The notes beneath the pieces were generated by a model that saw only the letters and a program-made list of their open reading frames with translations, was not told where the DNA came from and made no database searches. The translations under genes were made by a program, and so were the position numbers. DNA of 64,000 nt from Paenibacillus sp. FSL K6-3182 (GTDB taxonomy: Bacteria; Bacillota; Bacilli; Paenibacillales; Paenibacillaceae): the NCBI RefSeq assembly GCF_037976325.1, contig NZ_CP150265.1, positions 3,095,501 through 3,159,500 of the forward strand. The letters are read 5' to 3'. Below are positions 44,369 to 52,256 of this stretch, one piece after another; the stretch's first letter is position 1, and every line of letters begins with the position of its first letter.

Positions 44369-45067
44369 ATGATTATGAATTCGTTAGCAAATGATTGGGC
44401 GCAGAAATTGCAAAGTGAGCTTGAAGCGCCTTATATGCAAGAGCTTTTTGCCATATTGGCAGAAAAATATAAAACGGCCACGGTTTATCCGGAAGCGAAA
44501 AATATATACAATGCACTTCATCATACATCCTATGAGCAGACGAAAGTGGTCATTTTAGGACAAGACCCTTATCATGGACCAAAGCAGGCGCATGGGCTTA
44601 GCTTCTCCGTGCAGCCAGGATTAAAGGTACCTCCTTCATTAAAAAACATTTACAAAGAGCTGGAGTCGGATGTAGGGGCCACTGTGCCTGACCATGGAAG
44701 CTTGCTTTCATGGGCTAAGCAAGGAGTGCTGCTTCTTAATACAGTGCTTACGGTGGAGGATGGCAATCCTAATTCCCATCAAGGGATGGGGTGGGAGCAA
44801 TTTACCGATCAAATTATTGCCGCTCTAAACGATAGGGAGAAGCCCGTGGTATTTATACTTTGGGGCAAGAATGCAGAAGCGAAAGCGAAGCATATTAATG
44901 GGGACAAGCATCATTTAATTATTTCACCGCATCCGAGCCCATTTGCAGCTCACAAAGGTTTTTTTGGAAGCAAACCATTCTCGAGGACAAATCGTTTCTT
45001 AGAATCGATTGGAAGCGAGCCGATTGACTGGTCGATTCCCATGCTGAATGAGCTTGAAAGCAAATAA
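44369..45067 (+). CDS. udg: Uracil-DNA glycosylase
   Basis: Family 1 UDG removes uracil from DNA. The 232-residue protein has the catalytic motif [12 protein letters not shown], the [15 protein letters not shown] region, and the leucine/His loop [13 protein letters not shown]. The start is either ATG at 44369 (five bases from AAGGGGA) or ATG at 44375; upstream in-frame codons lie before that site. A bidirectional terminator separates it from the convergent SLH gene. Confidence 0.95.
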   Translation: MIMNSLANDWAQKLQSELEAPYMQELFAILAEKYKTATVYPEAKNIYNALHHTSYEQTKVVILGQDPYHGPKQAHGLSFSVQPGLKVPPSLKNIYKELESDVGATVPDHGSLLSWAKQGVLLLNTVLTVEDGNPNSHQGMGWEQFTDQIIAALNDREKPVVFILWGKNAEAKAKHINGDKHHLIISPHPSPFAAHKGFFGSKPFSRTNRFLESIGSEPIDWSIPMLNELESK

Positions 45068-45122
45068 AAAAAGACTTCTCAACTGTCTGATGGTTATAAG
45101 GCAGGTAGAGAAGTCTTTTTTG
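45068..45122. terminator. Bidirectional terminator between udg and the SLH gene
   Basis: AAAAAGACTTCTC (45068-45080) pairs with GAGAAGTCTTTTT (45108-45120), with A/T runs on both sides. Confidence 0.9.
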
Positions 45123-45124
45123 TT

Positions 45125-46087
45125 TTAATTGATGATGATCGCTTTGCCTGTGGATGATTCACTTGATCCCGTAGATTGCGAGGATTGGGTGAGTACTGGC
45201 TTTAGCTTAGCATCAATATATGTGGAAGCGGATACGTCTGTAATAACTTGAGGATACATTTTATCAGGATCAGGCATGACCAATTCTACATTGATGAAAG
45301 CTTGATCTCCTTCGAAAGCAATAGAGGTAATACGGAAACCATAACCGGGATGTCCGACTTGAGTGCTTACAGTTACTTTATTGACTTGCGGGTTTACCGC
45401 CTCAATGGAAAGCTTCAGGTCGAGGCTCGGTTGCTCAGGCTTAGTTGGAATTGGAGCCGTCTCCTTTACAAATGTAATGGCATCATAAAGCCAGCCAGCA
45501 GCTTCACCGCGCAAAATAGCTTTTTTAGGATAAAACTTGTTCGAACTATCCAATGTGACGACTTTGCTTATGAGCAGCTTTTGAATGCTGTCCATGTAGG
45601 TTTTATTTACATCAGCCGCATCTTCCAACTGCATGAAAATTTCAATAAAGGCGTAATCGCCTTTCGTCATCATAGCTTTAAACAAATGATGAGCAAATTG
45701 CTCGCGGGTCATGATGTCGTTAGCTTTGACCGTTTTTGGAATTTCTAGACCATTAATACTCGCGATGATGAAAGCTTGCGAATACCAAGCGTTATCTTTT
45801 ATGTTTGTAAAATAGTCGCTTGCTTTAGGTTCTTTAATGAAGCGGATGTGGTTGATATTAATATCTAGCCCTTTAACGATCAAAGAAACGCCTTCGGCAT
45901 AAGTGAGCTTGCCCTTAGGATTAAACTTGTCATGTTTATCTCCGCTTATAATGCCCATCTTCTTAAGCTCGTTAATTTTAGACTCGTTAACGTCATTTTT
46001 AACGTCCTTGAATGCCCATACGGATTGTCCAAGAGTGAAGAGCATCATTGCAACCAGTGTCATTGTCAGTATCAATCGTCTTTTCAT
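45125..46087 (-). CDS. S-layer homology protein with PrcB-like C-terminal domain
   Basis: The 320-residue exported protein has a signal peptide (about 1-25, LILTMTLVAMMLFTLGQSVWA), then two to three SLH motifs (FKDVKNDVNESKINELKKMG with FNPKGKLTYAEGV, YFTNIKDNAWYSQAF with MTREQFAHHL, and a third near LEDAADVNKTYMDSIQKL). A C-terminal domain follows, with VTVSTQVGHPGYGFRI and a Pro-rich strand pattern that resembles PrcB_C. SLH domains bind secondary wall polymers; PrcB is a protease-associated protein. Start by AGAGGTGACC. Its target is unknown. Confidence 0.8.
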   Translation of the reverse strand: MKRRLILTMTLVAMMLFTLGQSVWAFKDVKNDVNESKINELKKMGIISGDKHDKFNPKGKLTYAEGVSLIVKGLDININHIRFIKEPKASDYFTNIKDNAWYSQAFIIASINGLEIPKTVKANDIMTREQFAHHLFKAMMTKGDYAFIEIFMQLEDAADVNKTYMDSIQKLLISKVVTLDSSNKFYPKKAILRGEAAGWLYDAITFVKETAPIPTKPEQPSLDLKLSIEAVNPQVNKVTVSTQVGHPGYGFRITSIAFEGDQAFINVELVMPDPDKMYPQVITDVSASTYIDAKLKPVLTQSSQSTGSSESSTGKAIIIN

Positions 46088-46240
46088 ACGGTCACCTCTT
46101 CTTTTATTTGCTGCAGCACTTACTTGACGTCGTTAAAAGACAAATTGTTGCAATTATTATACAATCATTATGACCGATTCCACTTTTGTGGAGACATCTT
46201 GATGAGAGTGGAGAGTCAGAAAAATCTGTAAAGAAATATG

Positions 46241-46269
46241 TTGACTTGGCGTCTTTCACCTGATATATT
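46241..46269 (+). promoter_or_regulatory. Promoter of tRNA-Val
   Basis: TTGACT (46241-46246), 17-base spacer, TATATT (46264-46269), 18 bases before the tRNA. Confidence 0.85.
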
Positions 46270-46287
46270 ATTAATTGTCGCTAACAT

Positions 46288-46363
46288 GATCTGGTAGCTC
46301 AGCTGGGAGAGCACTATCTTGACAGGGTAGGGGTCACAGGTTCGAACCCTGTTCAGATCACCA
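46288..46363 (+). tRNA. tRNA-Val (GAC)
   Basis: A 76-base cloverleaf with acceptor GATCTGG/TCAGATC, discriminator A, encoded CCA, and anticodon GAC in TTGACAG. Confidence 0.95.
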
Positions 46364-46378
46364 TAACTTAAACTTCGG

Positions 46379-46405
46379 AAGCCTTGATAATCAAGGCTTT
46401 TTTTG
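46379..46405 (+). terminator. Terminator of tRNA-Val
   Basis: AAGCCTTGA and TCAAGGCTT pair around TAA, followed by a T run. Confidence 0.9.
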
Positions 46406-46546
46406 TTTTATAATCAAAACTGCTAGATCTTAACCCTCAGATTCTCCTCAACATTCTCTCCTTGACTACATTAAGCATTCCATTTCCCATTTAAATCGGT
46501 AAAGATTTTAAAAGATTCGATTAACATTTTGGGACTAGCTGTTCGG

Positions 46547-46571
46547 TACAATACTTACCTTATGGTAAGTA
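46547..46571 (+). promoter_or_regulatory. Operator palindrome upstream of the oxidoreductase gene
   Basis: TACTTACC (46552-46559) and GGTAAGTA (46564-46571) form a perfect inverted repeat around TTAT, overlapping a -10-like TACAAT (46547-46552). The nearby HxlR regulator is the likely protein to bind it. No good -35 was found. Confidence 0.6.
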
Positions 46572-46659
46572 GGTGAACTAAAAGTGCATACTTCCGCAAT
46601 GCGGCGATGCGATCTATACTCTAGTTCAGAAACAAATACCGTTCAAGGAGGGCAATACA

Positions 46660-47202
46660 TTGAAAACACTTGTTATCATTACACATCCAAACATGGAAGC
46701 ATCCATCGTCAATAAACGCTGGGCGGATGAGCTTCGTAAATATCCCGACAAATATACGGTTCACGATTTGCACAGAGCCTATCCCGACGGAAAAATCGAC
46801 GTGGAAAAGGAACAACAGTTGATTGAAGCGCATAGCAATTTAGTTTTGCAGTTCCCTGTTTACTGGTTCAGTTCTCCACCGCTGCTTAAACAATGGCTTG
46901 ACGAAGTCCTAACTTACGGGTGGGCATACGGATCAAAGGGCGATAAATTAAGAAATCGAAAAACCGCCCTAGCTGTAACCGCCGGTGGAAGGGAAAAAGA
47001 CTTTACCGAAGAAGGGAAACTCCGTTACGGACTTGACCAACTCCTATCTCCCTTTGACACGACATTTTTGTATTGCGGCGCCGATTATCGTTCCTTCTAT
47101 GCCTTCTATGGCGCAGAATACGAGACGGAAGGAAATCCAGATTACTTAAGGAATTTAGATATTAGCGCGCAGGGTTATGTTGATTTTATTGATAGTCTTT
47201 AA
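46660..47202 (+). CDS. Flavodoxin-fold NAD(P)H-dependent oxidoreductase (quinone reductase-like)
   Basis: The 180-residue protein has the Flavodoxin_2 pattern of the MdaB/YwrO/KefF group: KTLVIITHPNME at the start for the FMN phosphate loop, LQFPVYWFSSPPLLKQWLDE, and LAVTAGGRE. It probably reduces quinones or electrophiles with NAD(P)H through FMN. TTG start at 46660, eight bases after AAGGAGGG. A palindromic operator precedes it and an HxlR regulator is convergent downstream, a common pairing for redox- or aldehyde-sensing control. Confidence 0.88.
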   Translation: MKTLVIITHPNMEASIVNKRWADELRKYPDKYTVHDLHRAYPDGKIDVEKEQQLIEAHSNLVLQFPVYWFSSPPLLKQWLDEVLTYGWAYGSKGDKLRNRKTALAVTAGGREKDFTEEGKLRYGLDQLLSPFDTTFLYCGADYRSFYAFYGAEYETEGNPDYLRNLDISAQGYVDFIDSL

Positions 47203-47216
47203 TTAGTGGTGAAACG

Positions 47217-47252
47217 AAAAGCAGCATTTCCATCCATGGAAATGCTGCTTTT
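47217..47252. terminator. Bidirectional terminator between oxidoreductase and HxlR genes
   Basis: AAAAGCAGCATTTCCAT pairs with ATGGAAATGCTGCTTTT around CC, a 17-bp perfect stem with A/T runs at both ends. Confidence 0.88.
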
Positions 47253-47264
47253 CTTCTTGAGTGT

Positions 47265-47639
47265 TTATATCGAAAGCGGGATTGTCGCCGCCTGCGCGGC
47301 TGGTATGCCGTTTTTTTCTCCCCATTGGCACATGATATCCAGTACCGGAATAATCGTTTGCCCCAACTCGGTCAAGGAATACTCAACTTTGGGAGGGATT
47401 TGTGGGAATTCCTCGCGGCTGACAATGCCGTCTGTCTCCAACTCTTTTAACATCATGCTTAATGTTTTAAAGGATATAGTGCCGATTTTCCGTTGCAGCT
47501 CATTAAACCGCATGACCTTGTTTTCGGAGAGCCAGTACAGTATGGTCATTTTATATTTGCCGCCAATAACAGACAATGTGTAGCCGAAGCCAGTGTCTTT
47601 GGGTTGAATGCCAGACGGTACACAGTTTTCAACCTGCAT
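47265..47639 (-). CDS. HxlR-family transcriptional regulator
   Basis: The 124-residue winged-helix protein has the HxlR core: TLSVIGGKYKMTILYWLSE, MRFNELQRKIGTISFKTLS, MLKELETDGIVSREEF, and VEYSLTELG. Several HxlR regulators sense aldehydes, quinones or oxidants through a cysteine near the N-terminus; here Cys6 (ENCVPS) and Cys103 (IMCQWG) are present. The ATG lies about 10 bases from AAGGAGGA. Likely target: the convergent oxidoreductase gene, through the palindrome at 46552-46571. Confidence 0.9.
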   Translation of the reverse strand: MQVENCVPSGIQPKDTGFGYTLSVIGGKYKMTILYWLSENKVMRFNELQRKIGTISFKTLSMMLKELETDGIVSREEFPQIPPKVEYSLTELGQTIIPVLDIMCQWGEKNGIPAAQAATIPLSI

Positions 47640-48014
47640 GGGCTGTTATCCTCCTTTTGAGATATTCGACGAAAAAGGCAGGTGCTGCCGCGTCTCTATG
47701 CTAAGAATTCGCTTTCTCTGTAATTGACAATTCGCTGAAAAGTCAACCTGGGAGCAATAAACTTACTATACCATTTCGAACCGATTAGTTCAAAACACTC
47801 TGGAAGTAAAAAGGTGCTTGAAATAGCAAATGAGAAACTTTAACAACTACCATTTTATGGATATTAAATGGAGCAATTATTAAAAGTATTTTTTAGTAAT
47901 CTATTATAGGTATCAATTACTTGAAAAAGAATTGACGTAGTATGACAAATATTTCTAAGACAATCCTTATAATTTGTGGTAATATGTAGAAAATTGTTGA
48001 AGGGGGAAAGTTTG
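47640..48014. other. Intergenic region with no clear gene
   Basis: A divergent gap of 375 bases between the HxlR gene and a lipoprotein gene. TATAAT at 47968-47973 is a -10 candidate for the lipoprotein gene but has no well-placed -35. No RNA gene or repeat was found. Confidence 0.6.
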
Positions 48015-48614
48015 ATGAAAAAAGTTCAAATCTTTACATTACTCGCACTCATATTGCTTGTTTTATCAGCATGCGGGGGATCACAAACAAATAATGCAGC
48101 CAAATCTTCGAATAACAATCAAGCAAGCACGGTGGATAGCAAGGAGACTGAGGCTACTGAAACACCCAAAGAAACGGAAACTCCGCCTACGGAGGAACCG
48201 AAAGAAGCATCCTTCAAGCCAGGTGATAAATTCAAATTAGGCACTTGGGAAATTACCCTTGAATCATTTGAGTTTAATCAAAAAGTGAGTAGTGATATGT
48301 TTTCCTCAAGCGCTGATGAAGGCAATAAATTTATTGTATTAAATTATAATGTTACCAATAATGGCAAAGAGGCAAATGATTTTACTGCAATGATAAATGG
48401 TATTCGAATGAAAGCTATTTTTAAAGGCGAGTATGAATATGATTACACTGTAACTATGATCGATGGAGACTTGAGTCAAAATAGTATTAAACCATTAGCG
48501 AGCAAAAAAGGTTTTGTTGTAATCGAAGTTCCAGACTCGGTAGCTAGTTCCAATGAAAGTCTTGTAATTAAGCTTGAAGATGATGGGGAAAAAGCTCAAA
48601 TCGTTTTAAAATAG
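48015..48614 (+). CDS. DUF4352-like lipoprotein
   Basis: The 199-residue protein has a lipoprotein signal (FTLLALILLVLSACGG), a Ser/Asn/Thr/Glu/Pro-rich linker (about 22-70), and a beta-sandwich domain (FKLGTWEITLESFEFNQ, FIVLNYNVTNNGKEAND, LASKKGFVVIEVPDS) typical of DUF4352, an immunoglobulin-like telokin fold. The ATG at 48015 follows AGGGGGAAAG. It is anchored outside the membrane; ligand and role are unknown. Confidence 0.82.
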   Translation: MKKVQIFTLLALILLVLSACGGSQTNNAAKSSNNNQASTVDSKETEATETPKETETPPTEEPKEASFKPGDKFKLGTWEITLESFEFNQKVSSDMFSSSADEGNKFIVLNYNVTNNGKEANDFTAMINGIRMKAIFKGEYEYDYTVTMIDGDLSQNSIKPLASKKGFVVIEVPDSVASSNESLVIKLEDDGEKAQIVLK

Positions 48615-48622
48615 TAGAAACA

Positions 48623-48648
48623 AGCACCCATTATTGTGGGTGTTTTTT
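48623..48648 (+). terminator. Terminator after the lipoprotein gene
   Basis: GCACCCA pairs with TGGGTGT around TTATTG, followed by a T run. Confidence 0.85.
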
Positions 48649-48975
48649 TATCCCGAAAAAGCTAATCTTAATCGCGGCAGGTGATTGTTCCATTCTTTTA
48701 AGAGAGAGCAGCGCCGAAAATGGCAAGGTAAAGTAGTTAATTAGAGGAAGCAGGAGGGAAAATCAAAACAGGGAAATCAAATGTCGTTGTGGCAGTTAGG
48801 ATCGTGAGCCTTATGAGGTGAAGAGGAGAATGCTGCAAAATTTGGATAAGCTAGGTGCACGTTCAGAACCCTTGCATAGCAAGGGTCCTTTTTATTTTAT
48901 CTCCACAATCAAACCTCCAAAACGTAATTTCATATTCGTTCATGCCATATAAGAAAACCTCTTCATGTGAAAGGG
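48649..48975. other. Intergenic region with a terminator-like hairpin only
   Basis: No convincing gene. AACCCTTGC (48867-48875) and GCAAGGGT (48879-48886) form a hairpin with a T-rich tail at 48887-48900. The only frame with a ribosome-like site (ATG at 48831, 40 codons) runs through that hairpin and was rejected. Confidence 0.6.
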
Positions 48976-49143
48976 CTAATTTGAATGATTTGTTAAACAT
49001 CCAGAATATTGATTTAAGAGATAATCCAGTTCTTGGCTAATTTTGAGAACAGCTTGATCTGTAAAATTATTGCATGCGCCAAATATTTCAACCATTTCAG
49101 CTCGTACTTCTTCAATTCTTTGTTGATAAAAGCAAATGTTCAT
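48976..49143 (-). CDS. Spo0E-family aspartyl-phosphate phosphatase
   Basis: A 55-residue protein starting MNICFYQQRIEEVRAEM and carrying the Spo0E signature SQELDYLLNQY at residues 36-46. Spo0E-type phosphatases remove phosphate from Spo0A~P and hold back sporulation. The fold is a two-helix hairpin; both helices are visible, separated by CNNFTDQ. The ATG at 49143 lies six bases from GGAGGG; another ATG at 49146 is only three bases from it. The gene stands alone on the reverse strand. Which response regulator it acts on is inferred from the family. Confidence 0.85.
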   Translation of the reverse strand: MNICFYQQRIEEVRAEMVEIFGACNNFTDQAVLKISQELDYLLNQYSGCLTNHSN

Positions 49144-49315
49144 CATAATCCCTCCAACTTTTCATTTGTTAAATTAAGGATAAACGAAGGTTGTTAGAAT
49201 TTTTTAACAATGAGATTAGGATAATGTTAGTTTTCTGAACAATCTCAAATAAGCAGGCCTTCGTATTAGATTTACTAAACATATCCGTTTCATTTGAAAC
49301 AGTTTCAAGATGGAA

Positions 49316-49349
49316 AACCCCCAAGTAGCGATTCATGCCTTTGGGGGTT
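49316..49349 (-). terminator. Terminator of yjfB
   Basis: AACCCCCAA (49316-49324) pairs with TTGGGGGTT (49341-49349), lying directly after the yjfB stop on the reverse strand and followed there by TTTTCC. Confidence 0.75.
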
Positions 49350-49353
49350 TAGT

Positions 49354-49527
49354 TTAAACTTGTATATCGATGCTTTGGCCTAAATGAGGTTGTGCTTGTT
49401 TCATCATTTGAACCATATCCTGGGCTTGCTGCGTAGCTTGTTCCTTTGCTAAAGACATCACTCGGATGCTCGCTGCAAGTGCTAAGCTGTTCTGATTCAT
49501 CGCAATAGATGCTGCTGCTATATCCAT
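49354..49527 (-). CDS. yjfB: YjfB-family putative motility protein
   Basis: A 57-residue helical protein with the YjfB pattern: MDIAAASIAMNQNSLALAAS at the start and DMVQMMKQAQPHLGQSIDIQV at the end. The ATG at 49527 lies about eight bases from AAGGAGGTG; an upstream frame extension precedes that site. The gene has a SigD-type flagellar promoter upstream, which agrees with B. subtilis yjfB being in the motility regulon. Function unknown. Confidence 0.82.
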   Translation of the reverse strand: MDIAAASIAMNQNSLALAASIRVMSLAKEQATQQAQDMVQMMKQAQPHLGQSIDIQV

Positions 49528-49546
49528 AAAACACCTCCTTATTCCA

Positions 49547-49574
49547 TTATCGGCAGAAACGATCAACTTCTTTA
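49547..49574 (-). promoter_or_regulatory. SigD (flagellar) promoter of yjfB
   Basis: On the reverse strand TAAA (49574-49571), a 16-base spacer, then GCCGATAA (49554-49547). This matches the SigD consensus TAAA-N14/16-GCCGATAT at all but the last base. Confidence 0.75.
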
Positions 49575-49717
49575 CAAGAAATCGTTACTCGCTGGATCTG
49601 CGCTGATATGCTGCATAAAGCTAATTCATGCGACCTAATTGTGTATTTAATTTAAACAATACTAAAGGCATGATTTTCAGCATACGATGATAGAAAGCGC
49701 GCAGGAGGCGGTTGCTG

Positions 49718-49885
49718 TTGGCAGCAGAGTATGCCTACTTAGCCATTTGGCTATTGGGGATGTTTGGAATTATCGGCATTGTTATTGGTTCTGTAGCAAA
49801 TTTCGCAATACATGATTCCTTGTCGCATGACGAGCAGTTTGTTTGGCGAAGGAAACTTCCAACTGATGCAATCAAAAGAAAATAA
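49718..49885 (+). CDS. Small single-span membrane protein, 55 residues
   Basis: The TTG at 49718 lies nine bases from AGGAGG. The protein has one membrane segment (about 5-30: AYLAIWLLGMFGIIGIVIGS) and a charged tail (HDEQFVWRRKL to IKRK). A strong terminator follows within 10 bases, which supports a real transcription unit. I do not recognise the family. Confidence 0.6.
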   Translation: MAAEYAYLAIWLLGMFGIIGIVIGSVANFAIHDSLSHDEQFVWRRKLPTDAIKRK

Positions 49886-49890
49886 AAACA

Positions 49891-49936
49891 AAAATCCAGC
49901 ATTCGCTCCTCATGCGATAGCGCTGGATTTTTTTTG
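49891..49936 (+). terminator. Terminator after the small membrane protein gene
   Basis: AAAATCCAGC (49891-49900) pairs with GCTGGATTTT (49922-49931), with inner TCGC/GCGA pairing, then a T run. Confidence 0.88.
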
Positions 49937-50021
49937 TAAGCGATTGTGCATAATTATTGCACACGCAAGGCATGATATAAATTGGCTGTACATTCTTATA
50001 AGTTGAGAGGGGCTAACAAAG

Positions 50022-50273
50022 ATGAGTCACGAGGTTGGCGGACAAGATACTAGGGAGCAAATTGTTGCCGTACAAAAGGATGGAGACGGTGATCTTACCG
50101 CATTCAAAACGAATAGCGGCCGAGTGCTTGACTATGCAACGGCACTTCAAGAGGTACAAGCAGGTCACATTGCAGGGGTAAATGCCTTTAAAGGAAAAGA
50201 TGGCGACATCTATATTCGAGGCGACGCAGATGGAGATCCAACAAACAATTTGGATCAGCTTCCAATGTTCTAA
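50022..50273 (+). CDS. DUF3892-family protein
   Basis: An 83-residue acidic protein with the DUF3892 pattern: QIVAVQKDGDGDLTAFKTN, LDYATALQEVQAGHIAGVN, and IYIRGDADGDPTNNLDQLP. No membrane segment. The ATG follows GAGAGGGGC. Family function is unknown. A strong terminator follows. Confidence 0.8.
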   Translation: MSHEVGGQDTREQIVAVQKDGDGDLTAFKTNSGRVLDYATALQEVQAGHIAGVNAFKGKDGDIYIRGDADGDPTNNLDQLPMF

Positions 50274-50298
50274 ATGAAATGTTAACAACATTAATAAA

Positions 50299-50336
50299 AA
50301 GGCGCCGCACTTCTTAGATGTCGGCGCCTTTTTTGT
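50299..50336. terminator. Bidirectional terminator between DUF3892 and MBL-fold genes
   Basis: AAAAGGCGCCG pairs with CGGCGCCTTTT, with A and T runs at the two ends. Confidence 0.9.
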
Positions 50337-50338
50337 AT

Positions 50339-51067
50339 TTAGTTGATCTCATAGCTTTCATGCTGCCTAACGATTCGCATATGGCCGGTTAGACCTTCAT
50401 ATTGCTCTATGGTGTCCCCGTAATGCATAAGCCATATTTTACTTTGAATAGATTCAGGAAGGCTTAGAAGCTCCTCCAGGCTTGCGTGAACAACAGCTGG
50501 CGCTTCAAGCTGGCAATCATGGTAAATAGTCGTTACGCCATCATCAACTAATTGCTGAAGCAGCTCTGGATCAAATCGCATGTCGGCAGAGTAGAAGAAG
50601 CTGTTGTTAAAAATAAAGGAATAGCTTGGCTTATTAGGAATATGCTTCGTTTGCAACAGCTTAACAGTCAAACCAGGATGAATCTCAAATATGTTATTTG
50701 GCTGAATCGGATGGACCTCGAAAAAATCTTCAAGCTTGGTTAAAGGATCCTGCGTTAAACCTCCGCGAAGCGTTTGCTCCCAAAGCGTTTCAACTAACGA
50801 CTCTGCTATGTATAGGACAGGCTTTCGATTATATTTAAACATCATTTGAAAGGCGTATTCTTCTAATCCACCTACATGGTCCCCATGAATGTGACTGATG
50901 AGAACAGCATCCAGGTCAGAGAAGGCAAGTCCTTGTTGATGTAAAGCCTTCGGTAAAGTGATTCCGCAGTCTACGAGCAATCGGAAGCCATTCACTTCAA
51001 TAATAGCGTTATTATTATCGTATTTTTTGGCAAAGGCACTGCCTGTCCCAATCATTTTTATTTTCAT
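50339..51067 (-). CDS. MBL-fold metal-dependent hydrolase
   Basis: The 242-residue protein has the metallo-beta-lactamase signature SHIHGDHVGG (H-x-H-x-D-H), the start MKIKMIGTGSAFAKKYDNNN common to RNase Z/YhfI-like proteins, and further metal ligands near FFYSADMRFD, IIYHDCQ-type TIYHDCQLE and WLMHYGD. It is probably a phosphodiesterase or RNase Z-like enzyme; the short length lacks the RNase Z flexible arm. The ATG follows AGGAGGTG. Confidence 0.87.
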   Translation of the reverse strand: MKIKMIGTGSAFAKKYDNNNAIIEVNGFRLLVDCGITLPKALHQQGLAFSDLDAVLISHIHGDHVGGLEEYAFQMMFKYNRKPVLYIAESLVETLWEQTLRGGLTQDPLTKLEDFFEVHPIQPNNIFEIHPGLTVKLLQTKHIPNKPSYSFIFNNSFFYSADMRFDPELLQQLVDDGVTTIYHDCQLEAPAVVHASLEELLSLPESIQSKIWLMHYGDTIEQYEGLTGHMRIVRQHESYEIN

Positions 51068-51199
51068 GAATCACACCTCCTCAGCTTTCTATATTGTTTA
51101 ATGTACCAAATTTAAAATATATCTGACAAATAAAGATGCACATTCGCCCGTGTCTACATACAATGCTAAAGCGATACGTACAGTGGAGGCGAACAAGTG

Positions 51200-51403
51200 A
51201 TGAGCAAAGGAAAAGGCAAAGTTGTAAAGAAGAAACAGCCGGCAAGCGATCGGAAACAGTATAATTATAAACTTGTACTTTCGGATACCTGTGCAGTATG
51301 TAAAACACCGTGTACAAGAGGGATGACATACCTTGCAAGAATGAAAAATCCTGGTACAGTCGGCAAAGGTGTTCCTTGCATTTTAACAAGAACGTATGGG
51401 TAA
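51200..51403 (+). CDS. Small cysteine-containing basic protein
   Basis: A 67-residue protein with a very basic N-terminus (MSKGKGKVVKKKQ) and a cysteine group DTCAVCKTPCTRGMTYLARM, followed by one more Cys in GVPCILTR. The C-x2-C-x3-C spacing suggests metal binding. The ATG at 51200 lies nine bases from GGAGGCG; a GTG at 51197 precedes it. Family not recognised, although short proteins like this are common in Paenibacillus-type genomes as hypothetical proteins. Confidence 0.7.
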   Translation: MSKGKGKVVKKKQPASDRKQYNYKLVLSDTCAVCKTPCTRGMTYLARMKNPGTVGKGVPCILTRTYG

Positions 51404-51572
51404 TTATTATTTCCACATTAATATTTCCCAGGCAAGCGCAGGTTTCAACAGCATTTGACAATAATGGTTAAGTTGTAGTATGGGATTAAAAATGTTTCAT
51501 AAATCGCGCAACTTTGCTCGGGTTGACGAGTATAACCTTTCATCCAGGCTATCGGATGGAGGGCTTACAACT

Positions 51573-52136
51573 ATGAAAATCAGAAAAATCGTTATTCTGC
51601 TTCTGCTGCTATCTCTTTGGGGTGGATCGATGATGTTCGCAGACTCGGCTATACAGAAGGTTCGCGTTCTCATTAACGGAGATGATCAGGATGACGGTGG
51701 AATAATGACCGATGGCAAAACTTATTTGCCGCTTCGTCAATTAGCCACATCTATGCAGGCCATTGTGGAATGGGACAATCAAACGAAAAAAGCGACCGTT
51801 TATAAGCCTAACGTGCATATGTTTCTGTTCCAAAATAATGCGGTATTCGGAAACGTAGCAAAAGGCTATCAAGCGAAGTTTAAAGTGTTTGCCCAGATCG
51901 ATAACTTGATGACGGATATTGTAGCCGTCAAGGTTTCCATTTTCGATCCGAATGGTAAAGAGAAAGTGATTCAAACGGAAAGTGTCAAAACATCAAAAGA
52001 TAATTTCTGGTTCGCTACAGAAGATATCTCATATAAATTCGAATCTAGCGGGAAATATCCGATTCGTTTTTACCTTAAGCTTAAAGGCTCAGATGAGTGG
52101 ACTGTTGTTTCAGAAAAACTAATTTCTTCTTTGTAG
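51573..52136 (+). CDS. Exported protein with copper amine oxidase-like N-terminal (stalk) domain
   Basis: The 187-residue protein has a signal peptide (IVILLLLLSLWGGSMMFA), then the Cu_amine_oxidN1 repeat pattern VRVLINGDDQ, YLPLRQLATSMQAIVEWDNQ, TKKATVYK, and then a C-terminal beta-sandwich (VKVSIFDPNGKE, YPIRFYLKLKGSDEWTVVSE). The ATG at 51573 lies nine bases from GGAGGG; an upstream in-frame ATG at 51480 would hide the signal peptide. In Paenibacillaceae such domains are found in many cell-surface proteins. Role unknown. Confidence 0.82.
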   Translation: MKIRKIVILLLLLSLWGGSMMFADSAIQKVRVLINGDDQDDGGIMTDGKTYLPLRQLATSMQAIVEWDNQTKKATVYKPNVHMFLFQNNAVFGNVAKGYQAKFKVFAQIDNLMTDIVAVKVSIFDPNGKEKVIQTESVKTSKDNFWFATEDISYKFESSGKYPIRFYLKLKGSDEWTVVSEKLISSL

Positions 52137-52256
52137 TAATCAAATGGTCTACCTAAGGCGCTCCTTTTCTTCATAGGGGCGTCTTCGTTTGACCGTTGAT
52201 AGAGTGTCATGTTAATATACGATAGTCTGTAAACATTATTGAAATGGGGTAATAAC

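Noticed and set aside
47265..47639. Forward-strand frame opposite the HxlR gene
   Set aside because: The reverse frame has a clear HxlR winged helix and ribosome site; the forward frame has no recognisable domain.
48831..48953. A 40-codon frame with GAGGAG upstream
   Set aside because: The frame runs through a terminator-like hairpin and the product has no recognisable feature.
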